Source: Plantago major
Lineage: Eukaryota; Streptophyta; Magnoliopsida; Lamiales; Plantaginaceae
Reading direction: 5' to 3'
Length of the DNA stretch: 64,000 bases
Assembly: GCA_026545765.1 (NCBI GenBank)
Contig: CM048841.1
Location: forward strand, 24,959,397 to 25,023,396
The notes beneath the pieces are model-generated. The model saw only the letters and a program-made list of their open reading frames with translations, did not search any database and was not told the origin of the DNA. Position 1 is the stretch's first letter, and every line of letters begins with the position of its first letter. This document shows positions 42,573-52,989 of the stretch, in pieces. Made by a program: the position numbers and the translations under genes.

Positions 42573-42840
42573 TTTCCGGCGATATCTCTGCCGTCCGACC
42601 ACCAATGTTCAATCCGATCGCATATTTGAGTAGCCCATGGCCCGATCTACCTTTCTACCGGTTTCGTTTTTTTTATTTGGTCGACTTTTGAAACGGTTGG
42701 CCGGAATTCGAAGGCTTTTCCGGCGATATCTCATGCTCGCCACCAATCTTAAATCCGATCGCATATTTGAGTAGTCCATCGCCCGATCTACCTTTCTACC
42801 GGTTCGTTTTTTCATTTGTCGACTTTTGAAACGGTTGGTG
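42573..42840 (+). repeat. 144-bp direct duplication in element A
   Basis: Two units, 42573-42716 and 42717-~42840. Both run from TTTCCGGCGATATCTC through AATCCGATCGCATATTTGAG, CCCGATCTACCTTTCTACCG and CGACTTTTGAAACGGTTGG. The second has small deletions. Confidence 0.85.
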
Positions 42841-43009
42841 AATTAAGCTTTTCCTGGTATCTTCCCATGGATCTCCGACTACACAACACATATAAGTCAT
42901 AACCTTGCCGCTTCCTCGATTTTCGTGTTTCTTCTCTCGATACTTTAGTTTTTTTCATTTTTGTTTGGTTTTGGTGATTTTATTGATTTCCAGCGTAACT
43001 TTATATTTC

Positions 43010-43960
43010 ATGTGTAATTGTTGATGTTTTAACCTTAATTGTGTATGCTTGACTGTAATTGTTGATGTTTGCGTTTGAACTCTATTGATAATGTTGAAGT
43101 GATTGTTGTTGTGCATGATATGCTTGCTTTACATTGTTTTGGTTGTAATTGTTGATTATTAAGGGTAAATTGGTGATGCCTATGTTTATGCTTCATTTTT
43201 GCTTCGGTTATTATGCTTCATTTTTTGCTTCGATTATTATGTATGAATAGCATATATTTATACTGTAATTGTTGATTGTTAAGGGTAAATTGGTTATGCC
43301 TGTGTTTATGCTTCATTTTTGCTTCGGTTATTATGTATGAATAGCCTATGTTTATACTGTAATTGTTGATTGTTAAGGGTAAATTGGTGATGCCTATGTT
43401 TATGCTTCATTTTTGCTTCGGTTATTATGCTTCATTTTTACTTCGATTATTATGTATGAATAGCCTATGTTTGTACTGTAATTGTTGATTGTTAAGGGTA
43501 AATTGGTGATGCATATGTTTATGCTTCATTTTTTGCTTCGGTTATTATGCTTCATTTTTACTTCGATTATTATGTATGAATAGCCTATGTTTATACTGTA
43601 ATTGTTGATTGTTACGGGTAAATGTGGAGTATGTGCTTTTTATTTTGTGTTTGGAAATGTTTATGCTTCATTTTTTCTTCGGTTATTATGCTTCTTTTTT
43701 GCTTCGATTATTATGTATAAATAGCATATGTTTATACTGTAATTGTTGATTGTTATGGGTAAATTGGTGATGCCTATGTTTATACTGTAATTGTTGATTG
43801 TTAAGGGTAAATTGGTGATGTCTATGTTTATGCTTCATTTTTGCTTCGGTTATTATGCTTCATTTTTTTCCTTCGATTATTATGCATGAATAGCCTATGT
43901 TTATACTGTAATTGTTGATTGTTAAGGGTAAATTGGTGATGCTTGAATATAGGTATTTTA
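43010..43960 (+). repeat. ~120-bp tandem array in element A
   Basis: The core TACTGTAATTGTTGATTGTT starts at 43261, 43355, 43474, 43594, 43735, 43783 and 43904, giving a main period near 119-121 bp with shorter and longer variants. Each unit also has GGGTAAATTGGTGATGCCTA and one or two GCTTCATTTTTGCTTCG-TTATTATG blocks. The flanks at 43010-43260 hold diverged pieces. Non-coding. Confidence 0.9.
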
Positions 43961-44647
43961 TTTCATCTTTTGAAAAAAAAAATTGTTTAGGTTTTTATGT
44001 AAATTGTGTATGTCTATATGTAAATTGTTGATTTTGGTTGTTTTGTTTTCTTGTTGCATATAGTAGGTTTTCGTAAAAATGGTGGTTGAATGATTGATGA
44101 TAAAGATGGAGGCGTGGATGGAGGAGTTGACGAACAAGTCAAGGGTTTTTTTTTTTTTTTTTTTTTTGTTTGCGAGGATGAATGTAGTTTGGATATAGTG
44201 ATTTTTAATTTTTTGTATTGTTTTTTATGTAATGACATTTTATTGATTGATGAATGAAATTGATTTCTATGTTTATTTTATAAATATTGAGTTTTTTGAG
44301 ATAAATAGGTTGTCATCAATAATTTTACATTAAACATAGACAATTATATACCAAATATAAGCAATTTGTCCCAAAGTATCAATATGATTGGATGGACACA
44401 TGAAAGCGGGTTGTGTATTATAAGGGAAAAATGTGGGTCGATCCGGGTCAAGTGGGTCAACCCGCGAAAAAAATCATATTGTATAGTTTTATGTATAAAT
44501 TGTATATATTTGTCTATTATGTAGGACTCTCAAGAACTCTCATTATATTGTGGACTCTCAGGAGACGGACTCCTTACTCTAAGGGTCTGCACTAAATTTT
44601 AGAGCAAAGTGCATGCCTATATTCTATTAGAAATGAGTTAAAAAAAA

Positions 44648-45596
44648 GGGCGAATTACATAAGGTACCCCTTAAATTCGAGCCAATTACAGTTTCAACCC
44701 CCGATTTCAAACAATTACATCCAAGTCCAAAATCTATATTTTGAGTTGACCAACTAAAATTTAAATGGAAAAGAAAATGAATTGGACTCAATTGCAATTT
44801 ACAAGTTTCATTTTACTACACATTATACCCAAATAATTTTATAACTTACAAAAATAGTCCAAAAATTTTTAAATAGCCCCCAATAATTTCATAACTAACA
44901 TAATAGTCCACGAAACAAATTTTTTTTCCGAATACACCCTCATCCTGATCACCTCGCCGGAGTTTCCATGGCGGAAGCTTTCCGCCATGGAAGCTTCAGA
45001 ATGCAGCCTGTATGAGCAGCCGCCATGGAAGTCTGATCCGAGCTTCTGCCCAGATCCGGCTTCCATGGCGGAAGCACTGTGCTTCCGCCATGGAAGCACT
45101 GTTAACAGAGCTTCCATGGCGGAAGCACAGTGCTTCCGCCATGGAAGCTCTGTAACAGAGCTTCCGTGGCGGAAGCTCAAGCCATGAGCTCCGGAGCTTC
45201 CGCCTGCATCCAGAGGGAAGAAGATGGTGTTGTGAGTTGTGGCGGTGGGGAAGAAGATGGTTGGTGGTGGTTGGGGAAGATGGTGGTTGGAAGTGGTGGG
45301 GAAGATGGTGGTGGATTAGTGGGGAAGAAGAAGGGTATAAAGTTTAATAAGTAAATTTTTTGGGGTCTTTTTAATAAGAAATTGAAAGTGTTGGGTGTAT
45401 TTTGGAATAAATAAAATTAATGTAATTATTGAATTATAAAGAAAAGATAAAATAGGTGAAAAAGTTGACTTTTGGGTTTGGATGTAATTTTCAAATTAGG
45501 CCTTTGTTAATTTTGGACGAATCTGTAATAGATGCCAATCTAGGGGTGAATGTGAAAAGGGGGCATATTTAAGGGGTGGTTTTTGTAATTTTCCCT
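44648..45596. mobile_element. Mutator-like MITE, sister of the 26735-29646 copy
   Basis: The ends GGGCGAATTACAT and GTAATTTTCCC are inverted and flanked by the 9-bp TTAAAAAAA. Internal mirror blocks (CAATTACATCCAAGTCCAAAA at left, TTTGGGTTTGGATGTAATTT at right) match the other copy. The centre carries the near-palindrome array and a GGT-rich tract. No transposase. Confidence 0.7.
44960..45190. repeat. Array of near-palindromes GCTTCCGCCATGGAAGC
   Basis: About eight copies of the 17-bp self-complementary word GCTTCC(G/A)CCATGGAAGC or its inverse occur within 230 bp. Spacers such as ACTGT and TCTGTAACAGA are themselves partly symmetrical. On either strand this could fold into a branched hairpin. 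Confidence 0.85.
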
Positions 45597-46180
45597 TTAA
45601 AAAAACATTAGATGCTGTTAGATTTGAGTCATAGTATTATTTGTTTAGTTTTTTTTTTTTTGTTATTTGTTTTCTTATTTTGTACCACTTTTCTTTTAGA
45701 GTCCGTCTCCTGAGACTCCACAATATATTGAGAGTCCTTCAGAGTCTTACAGAGACAAACATAGACAATTTATGCATAAAACTATACAACATGATTTTTT
45801 TTTCGTTTCCTTTCATGTGTACATCCAGTCATATTGGTACTTTGGATCAAATTGTCTATGTTTGATATATAATTGTCTGTGTTTAGCATAAAATTATTGA
45901 TGACAACATATTTATTCCAAAGAAACACAATATTTATAAATGAACATAGAAATGAATTTCATTCATCAATCAATAAATGTCATACATATAAAACAATATA
46001 AAAAATTTAAAATCACTATATCCAAACTACAATCATCTTTGCAAACAAATAAAACACCATCGAATTGTTCGTCGACTCCTCCATCCGCGTCTCAATCTTT
46101 ATCATCAATCGTTTTCTTTATTCGACCACCATTTTTACGAAAACCTAGTATATGCAAAAAAACATCAACAATTTGGCAAC

Positions 46181-46830
46181 TGTCATACACAATTTTACCA
46201 TAACAATAGACTATTACACTACAACAATAGATAACTAAGCTGCATAACTCATTGGCTTGTCAGGCACAATCCTCACACTAGCATGGGACTCAATGGACAC
46301 ATTCATGAACATATTCACAAATCCATTCAACTATTTAACAGCTGTCATACACAATTTTACCATAACAATATACTATTACACCACAACAATAGATAACCAA
46401 GCTGCATAACTCATTGGCAACTGTCATACACAATTTTACCATAACAATAGACTATTACACTACAACAATAGACAACAAGTCAGATAACTCATCGGCTTGT
46501 CAGGGACAATGCTCACACTAGCATGGGACTCAATGGACACACTCATGAGCATATTCACACAGCCATTCAACTATTTGGCAACTGTCATACACAATTTTAC
46601 CATAACAATACACTATTACACCACAACAATAGACAACCAAGTTGCATAACTCATTCGCTTGTCAGGCACAATCCTCACACTAGCATGGGACTCAATGGAC
46701 ACATTCATGAGCATATTCACACAGACATTCAACTATTTGACAACTGTCATACACAATTTTACTATAACAATAGACTATTACACTACAACAATAAACAACC
46801 AAACTACATAACTCATTGGCTTGTCAGGGA
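46181..46830. repeat. ~162-bp tandem repeat within element B
   Basis: The word TGTCATACACAATTTTACCA begins at 46183, 46343, 46422, 46583 and 46745, spacing about 160, 79 (a deleted unit), 161 and 162. It continues beyond the inserted retrotransposon at 58913. Each full unit also has GACTATTACACTACAACAAT, CTCATTGGCTTGTCAGG and CATGGGACTCAATGGACACA. Confidence 0.9.
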
Positions 46831-47728
46831 TGTTGATACGGACATATGTCCAATCCCTTAAGGGCGCCATAGAGCGTGTCCTAGAGCGCATCAAGGCTGA
46901 AATAGCCAATTCAGTACTAGTCCGACCTTCAAATGGTCCGACATAAGGGAAACCATTCCAGGTCAACTAGTACTTACAAGTCAACACACCTTCTCAGCTA
47001 AGTCCGACCAAGCTAGGTGTACGACTTCCGAACCTGACAAAAGGTCACATGGTCCTTCCAAGTACCACAAACTATCAGTACTAGGATGCCAAACGGACCG
47101 GATGAGAGAATCTCGGACGCCACCAGCACATTAAGACCAAACGTATATAACAGAACCACTGAGATACTTTCGTGAAACTTCTGGCTCGGACACCCAGAGT
47201 TACCTAAGGGCAGACCAACCAGGCAGACATTCGAGGGATGACACGGACCCAACAAAGGAATAAAGATTCTCGAGGGAAAAGGTCCAAACTACCCTCCTGG
47301 CCCATTAATCGGATGTGGGCTCTGTTCACTATCAATGGGCCAAAGGTAGCATTGGTGTCCAAATCTGAAGCATACACTTGGCACCATCTTATGAGTCATC
47401 TCATAAGATATGGTCTCTATAAATATGGCACAAGGTCCAAGACCTTAAGGTAAGTCACAATTCCCAAGTGATAAGCAATAATTATTCCAAATCATATCTC
47501 ATAACTACTACATTGAGAGCTTTACAACTCTCTCTTGAGTAAAGTCTCTTACCGGGTTGACAACTTGCAACCCGGGTTACCTATCTAACCCCCCCCCCCC
47601 CCATTAGTCTTTTCAGGTGATCAACCTCGGACCCAATCATCAGGTCGGACCTCAAGTTGGTGGCGGATCTTAGATCGGGGATTTGTGGTAGTTTAGTTAG
47701 TTAGCGTTCGAGGCTAAACCCCTCAACA
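46831..47728 (+). repeat. 5' LTR of the Ty3/gypsy element
   Basis: 898 bp, from TGTTGATACG to CCTCAACA (inverted ends TGTTGA/TCAACA). It contains a TATA box at 47417-47425, AATCATATCTCATAACTACT near 47490, and a C-homopolymer at 47589-47603. Confidence 0.92.
47417..47425 (+). promoter_or_regulatory. LTR TATA box
   Basis: CTATAAATA within GGTCTCTATAAATATGG, with TSS expected near 47455. The 3' LTR has the same box at 58521-58529, and the truncated copy has one at 37067-37075. Confidence 0.7.
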
Positions 47729-47731
47729 CTT

Positions 47732-47748
47732 TGACACCGTCTGTGGGA
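47732..47748 (+). promoter_or_regulatory. Probable primer-binding site
   Basis: TGACACCGTCTGTGGGA starts 3 nt after the LTR. The related truncated copy has TGGCACCGTCAGTGGGA, so the canonical TGG (pairing with tRNA CCA) has become TGA here. The cognate tRNA was not determined. Confidence 0.55.
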
Positions 47749-47783
47749 ATCATTACGAAAGGTTCCGTGTTTCAATCAATCGA

Positions 47784-49020
47784 ATGGAAAGAACGAGAAG
47801 GGTAGCACGAACCAGTGCAACTGACGTCGGAACTCCACCCCCACGTCCACGCGGACGTCCACCAAGTAGAGGGCGGAGAACCAATGCAACAGGGAGGAAC
47901 ACTGTAAGAAGAAGGTATCCGAGTGATGGACACACAACAAGCCCATCCACAGATGAAGGAGGTGATATTCCGACCAGAAGAGTCCGAAATGTTCCTGCGA
48001 ACATTGTACCTGAGAACCATGGAGAAGGGGTCATACAAGTTTCTCCGGCAGAAGCTCAAGGCCCCACTACGGGTCAACAGTTTACTATGCCCGATGGTCG
48101 CATCGTCCGCACTAGTGACCTCGGATTAAGTGAGACTCAGTTCGATAGATTGCTCACGATAATCCAAGGTTGCCTCGGGTCTAACAATGCCCATCCTCAG
48201 CAAGTCACTCCGCCAGTGGCTACTCCGGTTCAAGTAGAGCCCGCCCTATCAAGGAACAGGAAATGTCTAATCTAGCAGAGGTTGGGGAATCAGCTACCTC
48301 AAGAGGATCTGCGGAACCTTCTAGATCGGAGAGCATATGCTTCCCAAGTTCGGGGTGAAGGAAGTCCGAACGATAGGAGAGAGTATCAGGAGGAGGATAA
48401 CATGCAACCTAGAGCTCCGCAACAAGCACCTCCTAGAGCCAGAGATCACGTAGCGGAAACCATTCCAGTGGTCCGCCTAGATGAACTCCCTGCGGATGTA
48501 GCAGTTCATCCTAGGACGGGGGAGATAATGAATGCAGAAGAAATCTATGCTCAGCAAAAAGCCTTGGAAGCCCAGATTCTCAACCTCGGGCGTTTGGTGA
48601 AGGATCATGAGCAGGTAGCTACAAGTGCACCAAATCCACTGTGCGATGACATCATGAGAGAAAAGGAAAGGAACATGAACTTGGATCAAGTGATTCCGAA
48701 CTTGGAATACTATTACGGGGATACTTGTCCCGTTGGCCACTTGACAAGGTACAATAGTAAGATGGATTCCAAGGGGATGAGTGATAATACAAAGGCTCTC
48801 ACTTTTTCATCCACCCTCTTCGGAATAGCTATGGATTGGTATACTGCGTTGCCAAACAAGTCGATAAAATCTTATGCGGACCTCTCCTCTAAGTTTCTGG
48901 GACGATTTGGAAAATCAAAGAGGAGAAGGCGCACTGTGGAGCATCTGGCAGAAGTTATCCAAAGGGAGTAAGAGGATCTCAGGACCTTCCTAGATCGCTT
49001 TAACGCAGAAGTTCTTCGAG
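47784..49020 (+). pseudogene. Ty3/gypsy gag with two in-frame stops
   Basis: Capsid-type structural protein. The frame opens at ATG 47784 (MERTRRVARTS) with a basic, proline-rich N-terminus. It crosses a TAG at 48273-48275 and a TAA at 48969-48971, and continues with EDLRTFLDRFNAEVLRGE. The retrotransposon gag core is recognisable around YYGDTCPVGHLTRYNSKM, AMDWYTALPNKSIKSYADLS and KFLGRFGKSKRRRRT. The frame then joins directly to the end of RT near 49030, so the C-terminal gag (zinc knuckle) and protease are missing. Confidence 0.85.
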
Positions 49021-49035
49021 GAGAGACAAGAACCT

Positions 49036-49561
49036 TTCGTTCTTCAAAATCCTTCGGAAAGGAGAGAGCTTTGAGTGGACCGCGGAATGTTCTGAGGCTT
49101 TTGAAAATTTGAAAAAGTACCTCCATTCCCCTCCGCTGCTCTCCAAACCCGTTGAAGGAGAACCACTCTACCTCTACCTAGCAATTACGGAATAGGCAAT
49201 GAGTTCCGTATTAGTACGGGTCCAAGCTAATGATCACTTGCTAATCTACTATCTTAGTAAAGCCCTTACTGGGGCGGAGACAAGATACGTCAAGATTGAG
49301 AAATTTGCATATGCTCTGGTTTACACCGCAAGGCGATTAAAGCCATATTTCAAGTCTCATAAAATAGTAGTACTAACTACGGATCCTTTGAAACAGGTCC
49401 TGGGAAAGGCCGACCAATCCGGACGACTCTCTAAGTGGGCCATTGAGCTGAGCGAATACGACATTAGCTATCAGGCTCCGACAGCCAAGAAAGCTCAAGT
49501 CGTTGTTGACTTCCGAGCAGAATACCCTGAAGCGGAGTCAAAGAAAGTCCCGGATAAATAG
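49036..49561 (+). pseudogene. Reverse transcriptase C-terminus with RT-linked RNase H domain
   Basis: Begins in the RT connection region (FEWTAECSEAFENLKKYLHS, PPLLSKP) and passes a TAG at about 49193. The RNase H part follows in an open frame (49199-49561): YYLSKALTGAETRYVKIEKF, ALVYTARRLKPYF, VVLTTDPLKQVL and GRLSKWAIELSEYDISY. The polymerase fingers and palm with the YxDD motif are absent, so the gene cannot polymerise DNA. Confidence 0.85.
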
Positions 49562-49840
49562 GCATTTGAATGCCTATTCACCAAGCAGATCAACCGAAAA
49601 CCGGTTCCGCCGAAGATCAACCCCGAAAACCTCGAGGATGCTCAGTTCATCAACCAGTCTCAGACTACATCATGGGAGGAATCTCGGGTAAACCAAATGT
49701 TCCTTCTTGATGATATCACAAGGGAATCCGGTACTAACAACTCTGATCCGGATGTTAAAGAGAAGGAGGAACAAAGGTTGGAAACTCGGGAGCTTACAGA
49801 AGACCTCCAAACCAAATAACATCCCTCAGATGTTTGGACA

Positions 49841-50317
49841 TTGGAAGTGGATGGTTCCTCCACTGGAAGAGTAGGAGGTATTGGAATCTATCTTAAAAGC
49901 CCTGATGGCGCGGAACTCGGCTATGCGATATTCTTGGACTTCAAAGTCACCAATAATGAGGCTGAATATGAAGCACTGTTAGTTGGACTGCGTCTAGCCA
50001 AGTCCCTGCAGATCCGAAAACTCAAAGCTTACACGGATTCACAGTTAGTTGAAGCCCAATTTTCTGGTGCTTTTGCCACGAAAGGCCCTTCAATGATCAA
50101 GTATCTTGAGCTACTAAAGCAAGAAGCTAGTCTCTTTGATGAGTTTACCCTGGAGAAGTTTGATAGGGCATGGAATGAAAGAGCGGATGCTCTGGCAAAG
50201 TTTGCGTCCGCAACAGCTGCTCTAGACACGAGGAGAGTAATCCTACTCACTATTACTGACACATCCGTCATGAGTCTTACTCCAACTGTTATGATAACTG
50301 AAACGGGAAGGAACTAG
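49841..50317 (+). CDS. Second RNase H domain (archaeal-type, RVT_3-like)
   Basis: The frame has the RNase H active-site layout: VDGSS (Asp), NNEAEYEALLVGL (Glu) and TDSQLV (Asp), followed by WNERADALAKFAS near the C-terminus. A second RNase H after the degenerate RT-linked one is a hallmark of Tat elements and is thought to supply the RNA-degrading activity. The ATG at 49841 is arbitrary: the domain continues 5' (DVWTLE) to a TAA at about 49816, in what would have been a polyprotein. No stop lies inside the domain. Confidence 0.85.
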   Translation: MEVDGSSTGRVGGIGIYLKSPDGAELGYAIFLDFKVTNNEAEYEALLVGLRLAKSLQIRKLKAYTDSQLVEAQFSGAFATKGPSMIKYLELLKQEASLFDEFTLEKFDRAWNERADALAKFASATAALDTRRVILLTITDTSVMSLTPTVMITETGRN

Positions 50318-50464
50318 ATGACTGAGATCTTTAGTTATCTCAAAGACGGATCATTACCAGCTGATCCGAAGGAGTCAAGGAGTGTACAGCGCTGAGCAAA
50401 CAAATATTTTCTACTTGGGGAAGATTTGTATAAGAAATCTTTCGCTGGGACTCATTTGAGATGT

Positions 50465-50668
50465 TTAGGTCCGCAAGAAGCGAAGACTGTGCTTGAGGAA
50501 ATTCACAGCGGAAGCTGCGGAAGCCATTCCGGAGGACGAACTCTTGCTCAGAAGATCATTCGACAAGGCTACTACTAGCCTACCATTGATAAGGATTCCG
50601 CGAGCTACGCCCAAAGATGTCCTGATTGTCATTATTATGCAAATGTTCCCCATCGTCCGACACACCCT
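50465..50668 (+). pseudogene. Integrase zinc-binding (H2C2) domain with one stop
   Basis: In frame with the integrase core. It reads LEEIHSGSCGSHSGGRTLAQ and ends AQRCPDCHYYA, giving the His-His-Cys-Cys set (EIH, SHS, CPDC). A TAG at about 50579 sits in GYY-stop-PTI, where the family usually has tryptophan. Confidence 0.75.
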
Positions 50669-51583
50669 ATGATTCCGTCAGTCATAGCATGTCCGTTTGA
50701 TCAATGGGGCATCGATATTGTCGGGCCATTCCCAAGGGGCACTCAACAGAAGAAATTCTTAATTGTGGCCGTGGAATATTTCACCAAGTGGGTAGAAGTG
50801 GAAGCTGTGGCAACTATCACAGAAAGCCGCGTGTGGACCTTCATTTGGAAAAACATCATTTGTCGCTTTGGCCTACCAAGAATTCTTGTCTCGGACAATG
50901 GTGCTCAATTCTCGGGCAACAGACTCAAGGAATGGTTGGCATCTTTCAAGATTGAACAACGCTTCACATCTGTCGGATACCCACAAGCTAATGGACAAGT
51001 TGAGTCCACGAACAAGACAATTGTTAAGATCCTGGAAAAGCGGCTGAGAACTTCTCAGGAGAGTTGGGCGGATGACCTAGATGGCGTACTGTGGGCTCAT
51101 CGCACCACTGTGCGGACCGCAACTAGAGAAACCCCATTTGCCCTGGTCTATGGCTCGGAAGCAGTCATACCAGCGGAAATTGCAGTTGAAACAATGAGGG
51201 TCCAAGGGTTCAATGATTCCGTCAATCGTGAAGCTCGGATATTTGATCTAGACATGCTGGAACAGAAAAGAACCGAAGCATTGACTAATATCCACAGGTA
51301 CCAAGCAACTGCAGCCCGGGCCTACAACAGGAATGTTCAAGCGAAAGACTTACAGGTCGGAGACCTAGTGCTCCGCCGAGCTGATATCTTGAGCAATGTT
51401 GGGAAGCTTAAGCCTAAATGGGAAGGACCTTACAAGATCGTTGGCGCAAGAGTAAACGGAAGTTACAAATTTGAAGATGAGTACGAACACCCACTCAAGC
51501 GTACTTGGAATGCTAGGAACCTTCAAAAGTCCTATGCGTATGGATGGTTACACGGACCTCTGCCGGTCATTTGGATATTTTAA
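50669..51583 (+). CDS. Ty3/gypsy integrase core and C-terminal domain
   Basis: The 304-codon open frame holds the DD(35)E catalytic residues: QWGIDIVGPF (Asp), ILVSDNGAQF (Asp) and GQVESTNKTI (Glu). YGSEAVIPAEI and the C-terminal GDLVLRRAD, GKLKPKWEGPYKIV and LKRTWNARNL (GPY/F-type module) follow. Integrase would join the cDNA to host DNA. This is the best-preserved protein of the element. The listed ATG is only the first in the frame; the natural product would be processed from a polyprotein. Confidence 0.9.
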   Translation: MIPSVIACPFDQWGIDIVGPFPRGTQQKKFLIVAVEYFTKWVEVEAVATITESRVWTFIWKNIICRFGLPRILVSDNGAQFSGNRLKEWLASFKIEQRFTSVGYPQANGQVESTNKTIVKILEKRLRTSQESWADDLDGVLWAHRTTVRTATRETPFALVYGSEAVIPAEIAVETMRVQGFNDSVNREARIFDLDMLEQKRTEALTNIHRYQATAARAYNRNVQAKDLQVGDLVLRRADILSNVGKLKPKWEGPYKIVGARVNGSYKFEDEYEHPLKRTWNARNLQKSYAYGWLHGPLPVIWIF

Positions 51584-52422
51584 GATTAAAACTGTTTGTT
51601 ACGCGGAACTCCGTCAGTTCTGTTGTCGGTATTCTTTTGTCATTGGCTTTACGGACAACAAGTTGTAATTGAATTTCCGTCAAATCAATGCAACTTTTAT
51701 CTTTCAATTCGTACAAATAATGTTTATTGTTCAAGTGACAAAAGAAACAAGCAAGGAATTTTATTTACATGCGAAACAGAGTATACATAACACTGCTTTG
51801 CAGTCCGCAATCTCGGACCTTTATCAGAATCTGCTACTACAATACATTGACCATGCGGAAATTTTTTAGGGATACATTGTCCTCCATTGAGCACATTCCT
51901 CCGACAGGAAATTATTCCACTTAGTCATCACTTCCGGGAACACCAAGAATCTCATGTGCCTGCACAATACAAAATGATTCAGTAAGTTGGAATTCTACAA
52001 TATCACCATATCTTTGATTCCCTCTACGGATCCCGTGCATAGTGTGTACGGACACATTAAACTAGTGATTGTTGGCCCAGTCCAAGCCACCATGAGTCAA
52101 TAATTTATCATGGCTAGCCTATAAAAAAGGCACTCGGAATCTCATGCACATAAGTGGATTAGACGGACACATCTATTATGTCCGACATCAAATCTCCTAT
52201 CTCCGGACAGGGGGGTTCTTCAAAGGTACCTGTTTGTTTGAATCCGAGCACGGATATGACGCATTGATCGTATGGTGACCCACCCGCCAGCAGCTCCTCA
52301 GAAAGGAAAAGCTCCTACCGGGTGGATCGCACATACGACCGATAAGATCATCCGTTAGTCTACCCCCGGATCTGAACAGTTCCCAAGATCTGTGTTTTCT
52401 AACAACTGATCTTGAGCAATCA

Positions 52423-52496
52423 CCCCCTCCAGACCCACGCCACTCTCAAACTCAAGACAAGCGCCGATTTGAGAGTGGACGGGAGTCTCGAGGGGG
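52423..52496. other. Long hairpin (~28-bp stem, 17-nt loop)
   Basis: The left arm CCCCCTCCAGACCCACG plus CCACTCTCAAA pairs with the right arm TTTGAGAGTGG plus ACGGGAGTCTCGAGGGGG. The inner 11 bp and the outer 7 bp are perfect, with a few mismatches between. It is about 115-190 nt downstream of the expected start of the third minus-strand promoter, so it could sit in that transcript's leader. Confidence 0.75.
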
Positions 52497-52641
52497 AGAC
52501 TAGTCAAGAAATCATCTTCTTATGGGTACGACCGGGCTCAAATTGTAAGATCTATCCGAGTTTGAGAAAGAAGGTGGAAATTTTCAGTAAGAATGGAAAT
52601 TGAAGTCGGATTTAGGCGATCAATGCAAAGGAGATCTCGGG

Positions 52642-52650
52642 TATTTATAG
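52642..52650 (-). promoter_or_regulatory. Third antisense TATA box
   Basis: The minus strand reads CTATAAATA. Upstream on that strand lie a CCAAT-type word near 52661-52665 (inverted) and a palindromic TGACGTC at 52689-52695. No long ORF follows, so the putative transcript may be non-coding or decayed. Confidence 0.45.
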
Positions 52651-52989
52651 ATAGGACGAACCAATAAGCGTCCGACACGTAAGAACCTTGACGTCGGCAA
52701 TGGGCTTGGGCTACCCGTTTGGGCCGAACAGTGTTGGATCGACTGAGCTTACCCTACCTGATCTAGACAAGCCCATTAACCGCGAAGTTCAGACTGCCGC
52801 CATTTTGCAAGTAAATGGCATAAGAATGATCCGACAAAGTAAGTCTATGAAAAAGGTAACAATTTCATCTATTGAGGTCAGTTCGAACTTCATTAGAAAA
52901 TCATTCGAACATTCAAAAAACGGAAAGTACAACTTTTCAAGGTCCGAGGACCATACATATGCCTACGGGGCATACCTCGCCTTGTCCCT

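Larger units (their letters stand above)
42304..44580 (+). mobile_element. Tandem-repeat-rich inverted-repeat element A
   Basis: Starts TCTATACTAAAACTTAAAAG and ends near TCAGGAGACGGACTCC. The two ends are inverted relatives over roughly 130 bp: TGAGAGTTC-TGAGAGTCCT, ACAAATA-ACAATT and TTCGCGGGT occur on both. The left end also resembles plant Helitron 5' ends (TCTATACT...TTAAAAGAG), so the class is unresolved. Inside are a TATA box (ATATAAATA, 42475-42483), a CT-rich leader, a 144-bp duplication and a tandem array, but no long ORF. It shares ends, promoter layout, tandem-array core and 3' block (AAAATGGTGGT, GGAGGAGT-GACGAACAA) with the inverted element B. Confidence 0.6.
51584..52989. other. 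Non-coding spacer between integrase and the antisense genes
   Basis: No convincing ORF on either strand. It holds a minus-strand TATA-type box (52642-52650), a strong hairpin (52423-52496) and the 12-bp motif at 52965-52976 shared with 53847-53858. Confidence 0.55.

Noticed and set aside
43010..43960. Spaced repeats considered as a CRISPR-like array
   Set aside because: The repeats are contiguous ~120-bp tandem units with conserved spacers in plant DNA, and there are no cas genes.
44014..44238. Lys/Ser-rich minus-strand frame
   Set aside because: It is driven by a poly(T) run at 44147-44167 and sits on the non-coding strand of element A's 3' block.
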